From the NCBI RefSeq assembly GCF_030269365.1, contig NZ_BSTF01000003.1:675303-739302 (forward strand): DNA of 64,000 nucleotides. Direction: 5' to 3'. Shown one piece after another: positions 1 to 9,079 of this stretch. This DNA is from Lentzea sp. NBRC 102530 (GTDB lineage Bacteria; Actinomycetota; Actinomycetes; Mycobacteriales; Pseudonocardiaceae). The notes beneath the pieces are model-generated. The model saw only the letters and a list, made by a program, of their open reading frames with translations. It had not been told where the DNA came from and did no database searches. The position numbers and the translations under genes were made by a program. How positions within the stretch are numbered: position 1 is the first letter of the stretch; every line of letters begins with the position of its first letter.

Positions 1-237
1 GCACAACTCCCAGTCGTCCACCAGCAACACGGCCCCCGACGGCGCCCCGCGCTCGAACCAGTCCAGCAGGCTCCGGCACCCCGGCTGGTCGGCCGGGTCG
101 AACGACGCGGACACCGGCAACGGGTCGGCACCGCGCCCGATCCGGTAGACCGCCATGTCCGGCGCGGCCGCGAGGGCCGTCGTCAACGTCTCCCTGGTGG
201 CGCGCCCGGGACCGACGACGGCGAAGTTCCTGATCAC
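1..237 (-). CDS. P-loop-like ATPase fragment (FtsK/EccC-like?), cut by window edge
   Basis: Reading leftward from a GTG at 237, the frame runs open to the window edge. The first residues contain a degenerate Walker-A-like stretch (VGPGRATRETL), and about 70 residues in there is LLVDDWE, which resembles a Walker B. This pairing is seen in the weakly conserved ATPase domains of FtsK/SpoIIIE-type proteins, including type VII secretion EccC. A WXG100-like protein sits 2 kb away, which fits that reading. No Shine-Dalgarno precedes the GTG, but TATATC lies 6 nt upstream, so it may be leaderless. The family assignment is an inference from a short fragment. Confidence 0.4.
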   Translation of the reverse strand, partial: MIRNFAVVGPGRATRETLTTALAAAPDMAVYRIGRGADPLPVSASFDPADQPGCRSLLDWFERGAPSGAVLLVDDWELC

Positions 238-295
238 CGCCCAGATATACCAACAGCCCCGGTAGCCCCGCAGCCCCTTCGCTAGGGTGGGCGAC

Positions 296-673
296 GTGCC
301 AGCGAAGCCCGTCGACCCGGCCGAGATGCGAGCCGCCGTGCAGGCCGTCCTCCCGTGGCTGCACGGCGAGGCCGACCAGCCGGAACGCCCGGTCCTGGCC
401 GCCGCCGTCCGCCTGAGCCTGCGCACCCTGGAACACATCGCCCCAGGCCGCAGCGTCGAGGTCCGCGTCCCGCCCTTCGCCGCCGTCCAGTGCGTGGAAG
501 GTCCCCGCCACACCAGGGGAACACCCCCGAACGTGGTGGAAACCGACCCCCGCACCTGGCTCGAACTGGCGGTGGGCGCGCTGACCTGGCCGGACGCCCT
601 GGACGAGGCCCGGGTCACCGCCTCCGGCACCCGAGCCGACCTGTCCGCGCTGCTGCCGGTCGTGAAGTTCTAG
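296..673 (+). CDS. Sterol-carrier-protein-like small protein (Rv0807 type)
   Basis: This 125-aa protein matches the small actinobacterial proteins annotated as bacterial SCP orthologues. The hallmark is a central block (VPPFAAVQCVEGPRHTRGTP) followed by NVVETDP and a helix WLELAVGALTW. The family's molecular role is unknown; lipid binding is only suggested by fold. A GTG at 287 is also in frame. I prefer 296 because TAGGGT at 283-288 is an ideal -10 box placed 7 nt upstream, which makes a leaderless mRNA. Its counterpart in mycobacteria lies directly before purF; here about 4 kb of other genes separate the two. Confidence 0.75.
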   Translation: MPAKPVDPAEMRAAVQAVLPWLHGEADQPERPVLAAAVRLSLRTLEHIAPGRSVEVRVPPFAAVQCVEGPRHTRGTPPNVVETDPRTWLELAVGALTWPDALDEARVTASGTRADLSALLPVVKF

Positions 674-677
674 CGTT

Positions 678-2648
678 CTAGAACCACGACCCGATCGTCT
701 TCACCGCGCCACCGACACCCTCGACGACATCGCGCCCGAGCTCGACCGCGTTGCCCACGGTGTCCACCACGACGTCCCCGGCGTCACTGGCCAGCTCACC
801 GACGGTGCCCAGGGCGTTCCGCCCGGCATCCCCCCACCGCCCGTTGGCGATGTCGTCCACGACCTGCCCGCCACCGCGCCAGACGTCCTCGCCCATGTCG
901 ACGACCTCCTTGCCGGTGTTGACCCCCCAGTCGATGACGGGGCCCACCCCGGGCAGGTCGGAACCGGGCACCTCGACGGGCACCGGCGAGTCCTGCCAGC
1001 GCTGCTCGCTGACCGAACCGCCCTGGCCGGTGGCGATCTTGGCGAGGTTGTCCAGCGACTCGGAGCCCTTGTCGTAGTAGGCCGAGTGCGCGTGCCCGAT
1101 CCAGCTCTCGCCGGACGTGCCGAACTGCGTCGCACCGAACGAGGAGTCGTACGGCCCGGTCGACGAGCCGTCCTTGGTGAACCAGTCGCCGCTGGTCCCC
1201 TGGATCACCGGGTCGTGCTCGGTGCCACCGACGTACACGTGGCCCGCGCCCGGTCCGAGCTGGTTCACGTTGGACGCGCCGACACCCGGCGACCCGACGA
1301 ACGCGATGTCGTCCGCCTTCAGGCCGTTGTCCATCGCGGAATAGCCGACGACCGTGCTGCCGTAGCTGTGGCCGATCACCGTGACGTGCGCGTTGGGGTT
1401 CGCGACGCGGTAGCCCTCGACGTCCGCGGCCAGGATGCGGCCGCCCTCGATGGCCTGCGCCGGGTCGTTGACCTGGCCGAGCGCGGCGGCCGGTGCGTCG
1501 TAGCCGAGCCACTGGATCGCGGCGCCGTCCGGACCCATGGCCTGACTGAGGTTCGCGGCCTGCGACATGCTGAAGCCCTTGAGGTCCGATGTCGTGCCGG
1601 GGACGGCGACAGCGAGGTGCTTGGCGGTGTCGGGGTTGCCGAACGCCACCGCCATCGTGCCTTCCTTGTTGCCGGGACCGTCCGGGCTCCAGTGCAGGAG
1701 GTACACCGGCTTCCCGCCCGACACCTCGGGGGTTTCCGCCTCCCGGAGCCGGGCGGCGGCGTCGTTCGAGTTCTCGAGCCGGCGAGCCGCTTCGGCGTGC
1801 TGCTCCATGAGCTGTGACCCCTGCGGGTCGTTGCGCAAGGCTCGCTCGGCTTCTGCGGTCCGCGGCGTGACGCCGAGTTCGCGAGCGCGGGCGTCGAGCT
1901 GCGCCTGGAGGTCCTTCTCCTGTTGCCCGAACCGCCCGATGTCGTCGGTGATGCGCTTGCGGTTCGCGTCGTTCAACACGTCGGCGGGGAGGCCGCGGAG
2001 CTGGCCGAGCTCCTGGAACTTGGTGTTCTTGAGCGCGTCCTGCTGTTCCTTGCTCAGGGACTTCCACCAGTCGGCGACCGCCTTGGGGTCGCTGCCCGGT
2101 GGTGGCACCGGAGGAAGCGCGCCGCCGAGGGCACCGAGCTGGACGGCCTTGCTCCAGCCGCTGTCCGAGCGTGCCGACTCCTCGAAGCCCGGTGGGATCT
2201 TCGTGAGAGCACTCGCGTAGGAGCGCAAGACGTTGTCGTAGCCCGACTTCACCTTGTTGAGCTGCTCGTTGACCTGGTTCGCGAGCTGACGCGTCTGCTG
2301 CTCGTCCAAGCCGGGGGGACGGCCGCGCCACACGCCGATCGCCTGGTCTGCCGCGCCGCGCATCTGGCCGTAAGCGCGCGACGCAGCCTGCACGATGTCG
2401 ACGCCCGCGCCCAGTCGTTCGACGGCGGCCTTCGCGGCGGTGGCGGACAGTTCAGCACGCGCCGTGAACCTCGCGGCGGCGTCGCCGGTCCAGTTGCTGA
2501 CCGCGGTCTTGCCGCCGTTGGCGACCAACTCGCCCGCACGCCCGACCGCGCTGATCGCGCCGGTGATGGGGTCGGCGGCGGAGGCGATCCGGCCGACGTC
2601 ACCCGAGGCGAGCCTGCCGTACAGGCCTTCCGGATCGGTGTAGCTCAC
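678..2648 (-). CDS. DUF1023 alpha/beta hydrolase with WXG100-like N-terminus
   Basis: This 656-aa protein has a helical N-terminal half with a WTGDAA element near residue 55, like WXG100-type secreted proteins. The C-terminal half is an alpha/beta hydrolase of the DUF1023 family. The nucleophile elbow GHSYGS lies near residue 427, and HAHSAYYD further on may supply the catalytic His. The tail is rich in Asp, Val and Gly. The substrate is unknown. It starts with GTG overlapping the stop of the upstream WXG100-like gene by 4 bp, so the two are translationally coupled and probably act as a secreted pair. The stop lies only 4 bp from the convergent SCP-like gene. Confidence 0.85.
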   Translation of the reverse strand: MSYTDPEGLYGRLASGDVGRIASAADPITGAISAVGRAGELVANGGKTAVSNWTGDAAARFTARAELSATAAKAAVERLGAGVDIVQAASRAYGQMRGAADQAIGVWRGRPPGLDEQQTRQLANQVNEQLNKVKSGYDNVLRSYASALTKIPPGFEESARSDSGWSKAVQLGALGGALPPVPPPGSDPKAVADWWKSLSKEQQDALKNTKFQELGQLRGLPADVLNDANRKRITDDIGRFGQQEKDLQAQLDARARELGVTPRTAEAERALRNDPQGSQLMEQHAEAARRLENSNDAAARLREAETPEVSGGKPVYLLHWSPDGPGNKEGTMAVAFGNPDTAKHLAVAVPGTTSDLKGFSMSQAANLSQAMGPDGAAIQWLGYDAPAAALGQVNDPAQAIEGGRILAADVEGYRVANPNAHVTVIGHSYGSTVVGYSAMDNGLKADDIAFVGSPGVGASNVNQLGPGAGHVYVGGTEHDPVIQGTSGDWFTKDGSSTGPYDSSFGATQFGTSGESWIGHAHSAYYDKGSESLDNLAKIATGQGGSVSEQRWQDSPVPVEVPGSDLPGVGPVIDWGVNTGKEVVDMGEDVWRGGGQVVDDIANGRWGDAGRNALGTVGELASDAGDVVVDTVGNAVELGRDVVEGVGGAVKTIGSWF

Positions 2649-2974
2649 TGTCCGCCCCCAAATCCGGAGAAGAGCTTCTTCAGCGACGTCGCGTGGTCCT
2701 CGTCGGTGCGCTGGTAGGCCTCGGCGTTCGACACGAGACCCTCCGCCGCGTCGGTCATCCAGGCGGATCCGCGCTGGAGGTCCTGGGAGTGGGTACCGAC
2801 GAACTTCGCCAGCGCGTCCGCGAACTCGCCGGCGGCGTCCACCTCGCCGAGCGCGCTCGCGTCGAGCCTCAGCATCGAGATCATCTCCGCCGCCTCGCGC
2901 ACCGCGTCGGAGCCGTTGCCGAACTCCTTGGACGCGTTGCGCAGCAACTCTGGCTCAACGCCGAACATCGCCAC
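2645..2974 (-). CDS. WXG100/ESAT-6-like small helical protein
   Basis: This 109-aa protein is almost entirely helical, with two predicted amphipathic helices separated by a turn and no signal peptide. The size, composition and position just upstream of a DUF1023 hydrolase match type VII secretion-associated proteins of the ESAT-6-like and EspC groups. A strict WXG is not present; the turn region reads SAWMTDAAEG. A GGGGGGTGG ribosome-binding stretch precedes the ATG. It may be a secretion partner or chaperone for the hydrolase, which is an inference. Confidence 0.7.
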   Translation of the reverse strand: MAMFGVEPELLRNASKEFGNGSDAVREAAEMISMLRLDASALGEVDAAGEFADALAKFVGTHSQDLQRGSAWMTDAAEGLVSNAEAYQRTDEDHATSLKKLFSGFGGGQ

Positions 2975-3054
2975 CCCCCTGTAGGTCCTCAGCCACTGCG
3001 ACGCGAATACATCATCGCCGGTTCCCCACTCGCCGGTGGACGGTTTCGGGCACG

Positions 3055-3810
3055 ATGTCGTTCATGGTGCAGACGGGGTGGACGGCTCAGCGGTGGACCG
3101 CTGTGTTCATCGAGCAGGCGGAGTTGTTCCGCAGGGCAGTGGCGGAGGCGGACCCGGCGGCCGAGGTGCCGACCCGCCCTGGGTGGACCGTTCAGGACCT
3201 GGTCATCCACGTCGGCAGGTTCCTGGAGACCTCCACCGAGTACCTGCGCACCGGCAGCCGCAACCCGATCAAGCCGACGCCCCCGCAGAGCGGTTTGTCG
3301 CCGCTCGAGTACCTCGACCTCCAGTTGGTCGGCGCGGCCGAGGTTCTGACCGCAGTGCCGGGGAACCGACCGGTGTGGACGTTCTCGCCGTCCGCCCCTG
3401 ATCTGGCGTGGGTGTGGCATCGGCGCATCGCGCACGAGACGGTGCTGCGTCGCTACGACGCGCAGACGGTCGTCCGTCAGGTAGGTGCCACAGACCCTGA
3501 CCTCTGCGTCGACGGCATCGACGAGGTGCTGACGACGATCGTCGCGGCGAAGCTCGACGGCGACAGCCCGCACGACGTGACTGGCTCTGCCCTGGTCCGG
3601 TCGACCGACGTACCGGAGTCCTGGCTGATCTCGCTGACCGCCGGAGAGGTGCCGGAGGTCCGTTCCGCCGCGCCTGGCGAGGAGGGCGACGCGCAGGTGG
3701 TCGGGGAAGCCGAGCTCGTCTACTTCTGGCTCTGGAACCGGATGAACCTCAAGGAGATGGCCGGCGACAAGCAGGTGCTGGACGTTCTTCGGGTCGGACG
3801 GGGGCACTGA
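3055..3810 (+). CDS. Maleylpyruvate isomerase-family mycothiol-dependent protein (DinB-like)
   Basis: This 251-aa protein has the actinobacterial MDMPI/DinB-like four-helix N-terminal domain: PGWTVQDLVIHVGR near residue 45, and WHRRIAHETVLRRYDA near residue 125. These supply the His/Glu ligands that bind a divalent metal in this family. The second half is the small C-terminal domain. Members are mycothiol-dependent isomerases or transferases, and the substrate here cannot be read. Two in-frame ATGs lie three codons apart (3055 and 3064); the start between them is uncertain. The stop overlaps the first lipoprotein gene (TGATG), so it heads a four-gene coupled unit. Confidence 0.8.
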   Translation: MSFMVQTGWTAQRWTAVFIEQAELFRRAVAEADPAAEVPTRPGWTVQDLVIHVGRFLETSTEYLRTGSRNPIKPTPPQSGLSPLEYLDLQLVGAAEVLTAVPGNRPVWTFSPSAPDLAWVWHRRIAHETVLRRYDAQTVVRQVGATDPDLCVDGIDEVLTTIVAAKLDGDSPHDVTGSALVRSTDVPESWLISLTAGEVPEVRSAAPGEEGDAQVVGEAELVYFWLWNRMNLKEMAGDKQVLDVLRVGRGH

Positions 3811-4127
3811 TGCGCAAGCTCGCTGCGGTCGTGCTCGGCTGCCTGCTGCTCACCGGATGTGCGGCGAACTGGCAGCAGGAGGTTCGCTACAAGATCGTCT
3901 CCATTCACCAGGGCAATCCGACCGAGTACTTCAACCTGGAGTTGGTGGGTGAGGCGCCATCAGGAGCGCTGGCGCCCGAGAAGCTGAAGAACATGATCAA
4001 GGAGACGGCGACGCTCGAAGGCGCTCAGATCGGCGACGAGGTGATTTGTGTCGTGGAACAGAGGAAGCGCAGCGCCATCGAGGACTCGAACGTGGTGACC
4101 GACCTGACGAGCTGCAAGAAGGCGTGA
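3810..4127 (+). CDS. Small lipoprotein, first of three tandem paralogues
   Basis: This 105-aa protein has a signal peptide ending in the lipobox LTGC, with the modified Cys at residue 17. The mature part is a compact beta-rich stretch with a conserved GDEVICVVEQ segment and a C-terminal SCKKA; the two Cys could form a disulfide. The family is not recognised. It starts at the stop codon of the isomerase-like gene and ends by overlapping the next paralogue. It presumably faces outward from the membrane. Confidence 0.8.
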   Translation: MRKLAAVVLGCLLLTGCAANWQQEVRYKIVSIHQGNPTEYFNLELVGEAPSGALAPEKLKNMIKETATLEGAQIGDEVICVVEQRKRSAIEDSNVVTDLTSCKKA

Positions 4128-4432
4128 TGCGCAAGGTTGTCGCAGTCCTCGCGTTCGGCTGCCTCGCACTGACCGCCTGTGGCAACGGGCGATTCGAAGG
4201 CGACGTCAAGTTCAAGGTCACCGAGAAGGACGCCCTGGGGTACGAGCTCGTCCTGGCGCAGAAACAGCCCGTCGACATGGTCAGCGACTGGTACTCGGGC
4301 CGCGTCAACATCAAGGACTTCACGGAGACCGTGGAGGTCGGCGACGAGGTCGTGTGCCACGTCGTGCAGCAACGCGTCAACGAGAAGCACATCGCTACCC
4401 GCAGCGAGACCACGAACTGTAAAAAGGCGTAG
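4127..4432 (+). CDS. Small lipoprotein, second tandem paralogue
   Basis: This 101-aa protein has lipobox LTAC with Cys at residue 18. It shares with its neighbours the MRK start, a VKFKVTE strand, a GDEVVCHVVQ segment and the NCKKA tail. The start is the ATG that overlaps the previous stop (GTGATG); a GTG one codon upstream is also possible. The function is unknown. The overlap and the similarity indicate a tandem duplication inside one operon. Confidence 0.8.
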   Translation: MRKVVAVLAFGCLALTACGNGRFEGDVKFKVTEKDALGYELVLAQKQPVDMVSDWYSGRVNIKDFTETVEVGDEVVCHVVQQRVNEKHIATRSETTNCKKA

Positions 4433-4737
4433 TGCGGAAGACCGTCCTGGCCTCACTGGCCCTGTTAGTCCTGTCCGGCTGCGCCTCCACCTGGCAGTCC
4501 GAGATGACCTTCAAGGTCACCGAGTTCTACGTCCACGAGGCCGGCGGCGGTACCGAACAGCGGGTCCGCCTCGAACCCGTCGGCGACCTCCCAGAGGACG
4601 CGGGCCAGGAGGACCTGAAGGGCGTGTCGATCCTGGAGACCGACATGCCCGGCAACGTCGGGCTCAACGACGGTGTGGTCTGCACCGCGCGCCACGACTC
4701 CGGCACCACCACGCTCAGCGGGTGCAAGAGGGCCTGA
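4432..4737 (+). CDS. Small lipoprotein, third tandem paralogue
   Basis: This 101-aa protein has lipobox LSGC with Cys at residue 17, a MTFKVTEF strand like the second copy, NDGVVCTARH, and a GCKRA tail. It begins with GTG whose G is the last base of the preceding TAG. It is the most diverged of the three in the loop after the first strand, which is Gly-rich. No known domain is recognised. It closes the operon; purF follows after a 116-bp gap with its own ribosome-binding site. Confidence 0.8.
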   Translation: MRKTVLASLALLVLSGCASTWQSEMTFKVTEFYVHEAGGGTEQRVRLEPVGDLPEDAGQEDLKGVSILETDMPGNVGLNDGVVCTARHDSGTTTLSGCKRA

Positions 4738-4809
4738 AACACCGCCAATGGCATGAGTTTCATCACCTCACCAGGGGTCGGAGGGGGGTCTACCACGGGG
4801 TGCTCCACT

Positions 4810-4815
4810 TACACT
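4810..4815 (+). promoter_or_regulatory. Possible -10 box upstream of purF
   Basis: TACACT lies 38 nt before the purF GTG in the 116-bp gap after the lipoprotein genes. No convincing -35 hexamer is visible, so this is only a candidate. Confidence 0.3.
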
Positions 4816-4853
4816 CGGGGTGCAGCCAGCCCCATCGTGAGGGAGCCAATTCG

Positions 4854-6359
4854 GTGGTCGACGACCATTCCCAGTCCGAACAGGAACCCCGTGAGGAGTG
4901 CGGCGTCTTCGGCGTCTGGGCTCCCGGTGAAGACGTCTCCAAGCTGACCTACTACGGCCTCTACGCCCTGCAGCACCGCGGGCAGGAGGCGGCGGGCATC
5001 TCCGTCGGCGACGGTTCCCAGGTCGTCGTGTTCAAGGACCTCGGGCTCGTCAGCCAGGTCTTCGACGAGCAGGTCCTGCAGAGCCTCAAGGGACACGTCG
5101 CCGTCGGGCACTGCCGTTACTCCACGACGGGATCCACGACCTGGGAGAACGCACAGCCGACGTTCCGGACGACGGCGGCCGGCAGCGGGTTGAGCCTCGG
5201 CCACAACGGCAACCTGGTGAACACCGCCGAGTTGCAGGAGAAGGCGAAGGCGCTGGGCATCACCAGCCGCAACGGCGCCACCACCGACTCGGACATCCTC
5301 ACCGCGCTGCTCGCCCACGCGGCGGCGGACAAGGGCATCGAGCAGGCCGCCCTGGAGCTGCTGCCGACCGTCAAGGGTGCTTACTGCCTCACGTTCTCCG
5401 ACGAGTCGACGCTGTACGCGGCGCGCGACCCGCACGGTGTGCGGCCGTTGGTGCTGGGCCGGCTCGAACGCGGCTGGGTCGTGGCGAGCGAGACGGCGGC
5501 GCTGGACATCGTCGGCGCGAGCTTCGTGCGCGAGGTGGAGCCCGGTGAGCTGATCGCGATCGACGAGGACGGCCTGCGGTCGACCCGGTTCGCGACGCCC
5601 GAGCCCAAGGGCTGCATCTTCGAGTACGTCTACCTGGCGCGGCCGGACACCACGATCTCCGGGCGCGGCGTGCACGCCACGCGCGTCGAGATCGGGCGCC
5701 GCCTCGCCAAGGAACACCCGGTCGAGGCCGACCTGGTCATCCCGGTGCCGGAGTCCGGCACGCCGGCGGCGATCGGGTACGCGCAGGCCAGCGGCATTCC
5801 GTACGGGTCGGGCCTGGTCAAGAACGCCTACGTCGGCCGGACGTTCATCCAGCCGTCGCAGACCATCCGCCAGCTCGGCATCCGGCTCAAGCTGAACCCG
5901 TTGCGCGACGTCATCCGCGGCAAGCGGCTGGTCGTCGTGGACGACTCGATCGTGCGCGGCAACACCCAGCGCGCGCTCGTCCGCATGCTGCGCGAGGCCG
6001 GTGCCCTCGAGGTGCACGTCCGGATCGCGTCGCCGCCCGTGAAGTGGCCGTGCTTCTACGGCATCGACTTCGCCTCGCGCGCGGAGCTCATCGCGAACGG
6101 CCTGGACGACGACGGCATCCGGCGTTCGGTCGGTGCCGACTCGCTCGGGTACGTGTCGCTGGAGCAGCTCGTCGCGGCCACCGAACAGCCCAAGACGCGG
6201 CTGTGCTCGGCGTGCTTCGACGGCGAATACCCCATCGAACTGCCGCAGGACGCGCTCATCGGCAAGCACCTGCTCGAAGGCCTCAAGGGCGTGTCGGGCT
6301 CGGCGGCTCCCGTCCTGCCGAACGGCTATGGTGCCGAAGACGCCCTGCGTCGTCCCTAG
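4854..6359 (+). CDS. purF: Amidophosphoribosyltransferase
   Basis: PurF makes 5-phosphoribosylamine from PRPP and glutamine, the first step of de novo purine synthesis. The 501-aa product has a short propeptide ending before Cys16 (ECGVFGVWA), which becomes the N-terminal nucleophile of the glutaminase domain. The PRPP loop VVVDDSIVRGNTQ lies in the phosphoribosyltransferase half. The cysteines in GCIFEY, KWPCFYG and LCSACFDG fit the [4Fe-4S] type of enzyme. The frame is open far upstream, but the GTG at 4854 has AGGGAG 8 nt before it and gives the normal propeptide. purM follows 29 nt later, as in other actinobacteria. Confidence 0.97.
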   Translation: MVDDHSQSEQEPREECGVFGVWAPGEDVSKLTYYGLYALQHRGQEAAGISVGDGSQVVVFKDLGLVSQVFDEQVLQSLKGHVAVGHCRYSTTGSTTWENAQPTFRTTAAGSGLSLGHNGNLVNTAELQEKAKALGITSRNGATTDSDILTALLAHAAADKGIEQAALELLPTVKGAYCLTFSDESTLYAARDPHGVRPLVLGRLERGWVVASETAALDIVGASFVREVEPGELIAIDEDGLRSTRFATPEPKGCIFEYVYLARPDTTISGRGVHATRVEIGRRLAKEHPVEADLVIPVPESGTPAAIGYAQASGIPYGSGLVKNAYVGRTFIQPSQTIRQLGIRLKLNPLRDVIRGKRLVVVDDSIVRGNTQRALVRMLREAGALEVHVRIASPPVKWPCFYGIDFASRAELIANGLDDDGIRRSVGADSLGYVSLEQLVAATEQPKTRLCSACFDGEYPIELPQDALIGKHLLEGLKGVSGSAAPVLPNGYGAEDALRRP

Positions 6360-6388
6360 GCACCCAGATCCAAGTGGAAGAAGTTGAC

Positions 6389-7450
<1,062 letters not shown>

Positions 7451-7455
7451 GGCAA

Positions 7456-7498
7456 CCTCCTGAGCCGGTCGCCGCGTACTAAGCGGCGACCGAGGAGG
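7456..7498 (+). promoter_or_regulatory. Hairpin that pairs with the sigma-factor Shine-Dalgarno
   Basis: CGGTCGCCGC (7466-7475) pairs perfectly with 7483-7492 around a 7-nt loop. Just outside it, CCTCC (7456-7460) can pair with GGAGG (7494-7498), which is the ribosome-binding site of the next gene. It can act as a terminator for purFM, as a translation gate for the sigma factor, or both. There is no T-run after the stem. Confidence 0.6.
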
Positions 7499-7504
7499 GG
7501 GCAC

Positions 7505-8647
7505 TTGGACCGCGATCGCGAGTTCGGGGAGTTCGTCGACGCACGCGCGCTCGTCATGCGCCGCACGGCCTACCTGCTGTGCGGCGACTGGCACCGCGCC
7601 GAGGACATAGTCCAGCAGGCGTTGATCAAGATGTACGTCGCGTGGTCGCGCGTGCGCAAGGACAGCGTCGACGCCTACGCCCGCAAGGTGCTGGTGCGCA
7701 CCGCCATCGACGAGACCCGGCGCGGGTTCTTCCAGCGCGAACGCACCGTGGACGCCGTACCGGAGAGCGCGGTCACGGACGCCACCACGGACCTCGACCT
7801 GCGCGGCGCCCTCGACGCCCTGCCCGCCGGGCAACGCGCCGTCGTCGTGCTGCGGTACTGGGAGGACCTGAGCATCACCGAGACCGCCCGCATCCTCGGC
7901 AGGACGGAGGGCACGGTGAAGAGCCAGGCCGCCAAGGGACTCGCCGCGTTGCGCGACCTGCTGGAGAACGAGCCGGTGTCGCGGATCTACACCTCCGAGG
8001 TGATCCGCAAGGGCAGGACCAGGCTGGTCCGCCGGCGCACGGCGATCGCGGGCGCGCTGGCGTTCGTGCTGCTGGTGGGGGCCGGCACGGTCGGGTACCT
8101 GGCGGCGCCGCACAAGACCGCAGACAACGCGGCGGCCTCGGCGGGTGGCAACGTCGACCGCAACGCCCAGCTCACCGCGATCCTGCGCGACGCCGACCTG
8201 ATCCCGGCCGGAGTCACCGTGCAGGACGCTCAGGGAGTCCCGGCAGGCGCACTGCAGTTCTTCGACCTCATCGGCACCCGCCGTGCAGTGGCGCTGGTGA
8301 CGGACGCTCAGGGCACCAGCGCGCTGACGATCGAACTCCACCGCGACAACGCCACGGACTTCAGCACGTGCTTCGAGCCCGAGGTGGCGCCCTGCGAGCT
8401 GCGCGAGATCGACGGCATCAAGGTCAGGTCCAGCATCGCGGGTAGGCAGGACGGCGTCCACATCTACCAGGTCGAGGCGCTGCGCACCGACGGCACGTAC
8501 GTCAAGGCCAGCAGCTTCAACGTCGGCGGGTTCCGCACCAACGCGGTCGGCACCCCGGACCTGGAGGGCCCGAAGAGCCGTCCGGCGCCGCTGCCCGACC
8601 GCGAGACGCTGATAAAGATCGCGACACTTCCGGGTCTGACCTTCTAA
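7505..8647 (+). CDS. SigE-family (SigE50) ECF sigma factor fused to TM and extracytoplasmic domain
   Basis: Residues 1-165 are a SigE-family sigma factor: a region-2 segment with YLLCGDWHRAEDIVQQAL, and region 4 with RAVVVLRYWEDLSITETARILGR. A basic stretch (RKGRTRLVRRR) leads into one membrane helix at about 179-200, followed by about 180 residues that should lie outside the cell. That domain has two Cys (FSTCFEPEVAPC) and no family I recognise. Sigma factors are normally soluble, so this layout suggests a membrane-tethered factor released by proteolysis, or a built-in anti-sigma domain. The start is TTG at 7505, after GAGGAGGGG. The downstream gene is arfB. Confidence 0.85.
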   Translation: MDRDREFGEFVDARALVMRRTAYLLCGDWHRAEDIVQQALIKMYVAWSRVRKDSVDAYARKVLVRTAIDETRRGFFQRERTVDAVPESAVTDATTDLDLRGALDALPAGQRAVVVLRYWEDLSITETARILGRTEGTVKSQAAKGLAALRDLLENEPVSRIYTSEVIRKGRTRLVRRRTAIAGALAFVLLVGAGTVGYLAAPHKTADNAAASAGGNVDRNAQLTAILRDADLIPAGVTVQDAQGVPAGALQFFDLIGTRRAVALVTDAQGTSALTIELHRDNATDFSTCFEPEVAPCELREIDGIKVRSSIAGRQDGVHIYQVEALRTDGTYVKASSFNVGGFRTNAVGTPDLEGPKSRPAPLPDRETLIKIATLPGLTF

Positions 8648-8656
8648 CCTGGAGGC

Positions 8657-9079
8657 ATGAACGACGTGACCGTGACTCGGACGCTGGTGCTGCCGGCGTC
8701 CGAGTTGCGCGAGCGTTTTTCCAGGTCAGGTGGGCCGGGCGGGCAGGGGGTGAACACGGCGGACAGCCGTGTGGAGCTCTCGTTCGACCTGGCTGCCTCG
8801 CCGAGCGTCCCCGAGCACCTCAAGGCCAGGATGCTCGAACGGCTGGCCGGTCGCCTGGTCGACGGCGTGATCACGATCGCCGCCTCCGAGCACCGCGCGC
8901 AGCTGCAGAACCGGGCCGCGGCGCGGGAACGGCTCGCGGCGATCCTGCGGGCAGCCGCCGCTGCGCCGCCTCCGGTGCGCCGGGCCACCAAGCCCACCAG
9001 GGGTTCCAAGGAACGCCGCATCGCGGGCAAGAAGCGGCGCGCCGAGACCAAGCGCGGCCGTTCAGGCTCCTGGGACTAA
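8657..9079 (+). CDS. arfB: Alternative ribosome-rescue factor ArfB (peptidyl-tRNA hydrolase)
   Basis: ArfB hydrolyses peptidyl-tRNA on stalled ribosomes. The 140-aa protein has the release-factor motif SGGPGGQGVN, whose GGQ reaches the peptidyl-transferase centre, followed by TADSRVELSFD. It ends in the long basic tail (TRGSKERRIAGKKRRAETK) that enters the empty mRNA channel. TAACCT lies 6 nt upstream of the ATG, which suggests a leaderless transcript; GGAGG is there too but only one base from the start. Its 3' end overlaps the convergent response regulator by 18 bp. Confidence 0.93.
   Translation: MNDVTVTRTLVLPASELRERFSRSGGPGGQGVNTADSRVELSFDLAASPSVPEHLKARMLERLAGRLVDGVITIAASEHRAQLQNRAAARERLAAILRAAAAAPPPVRRATKPTRGSKERRIAGKKRRAETKRGRSGSWD

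Noticed and set aside
4738..4853. Purine riboswitch or attenuator before purF
   Set aside because: Only 116 bp, with no aptamer-like core and no paired terminator structure visible.
4809..6269. 486-codon minus-strand frame antisense to purF
   Set aside because: Mirror of purF codons; no domain.
7451..7504. tRNA or small RNA gene after purM
   Set aside because: The structure is a single hairpin tied to the next ribosome-binding site; no cloverleaf.
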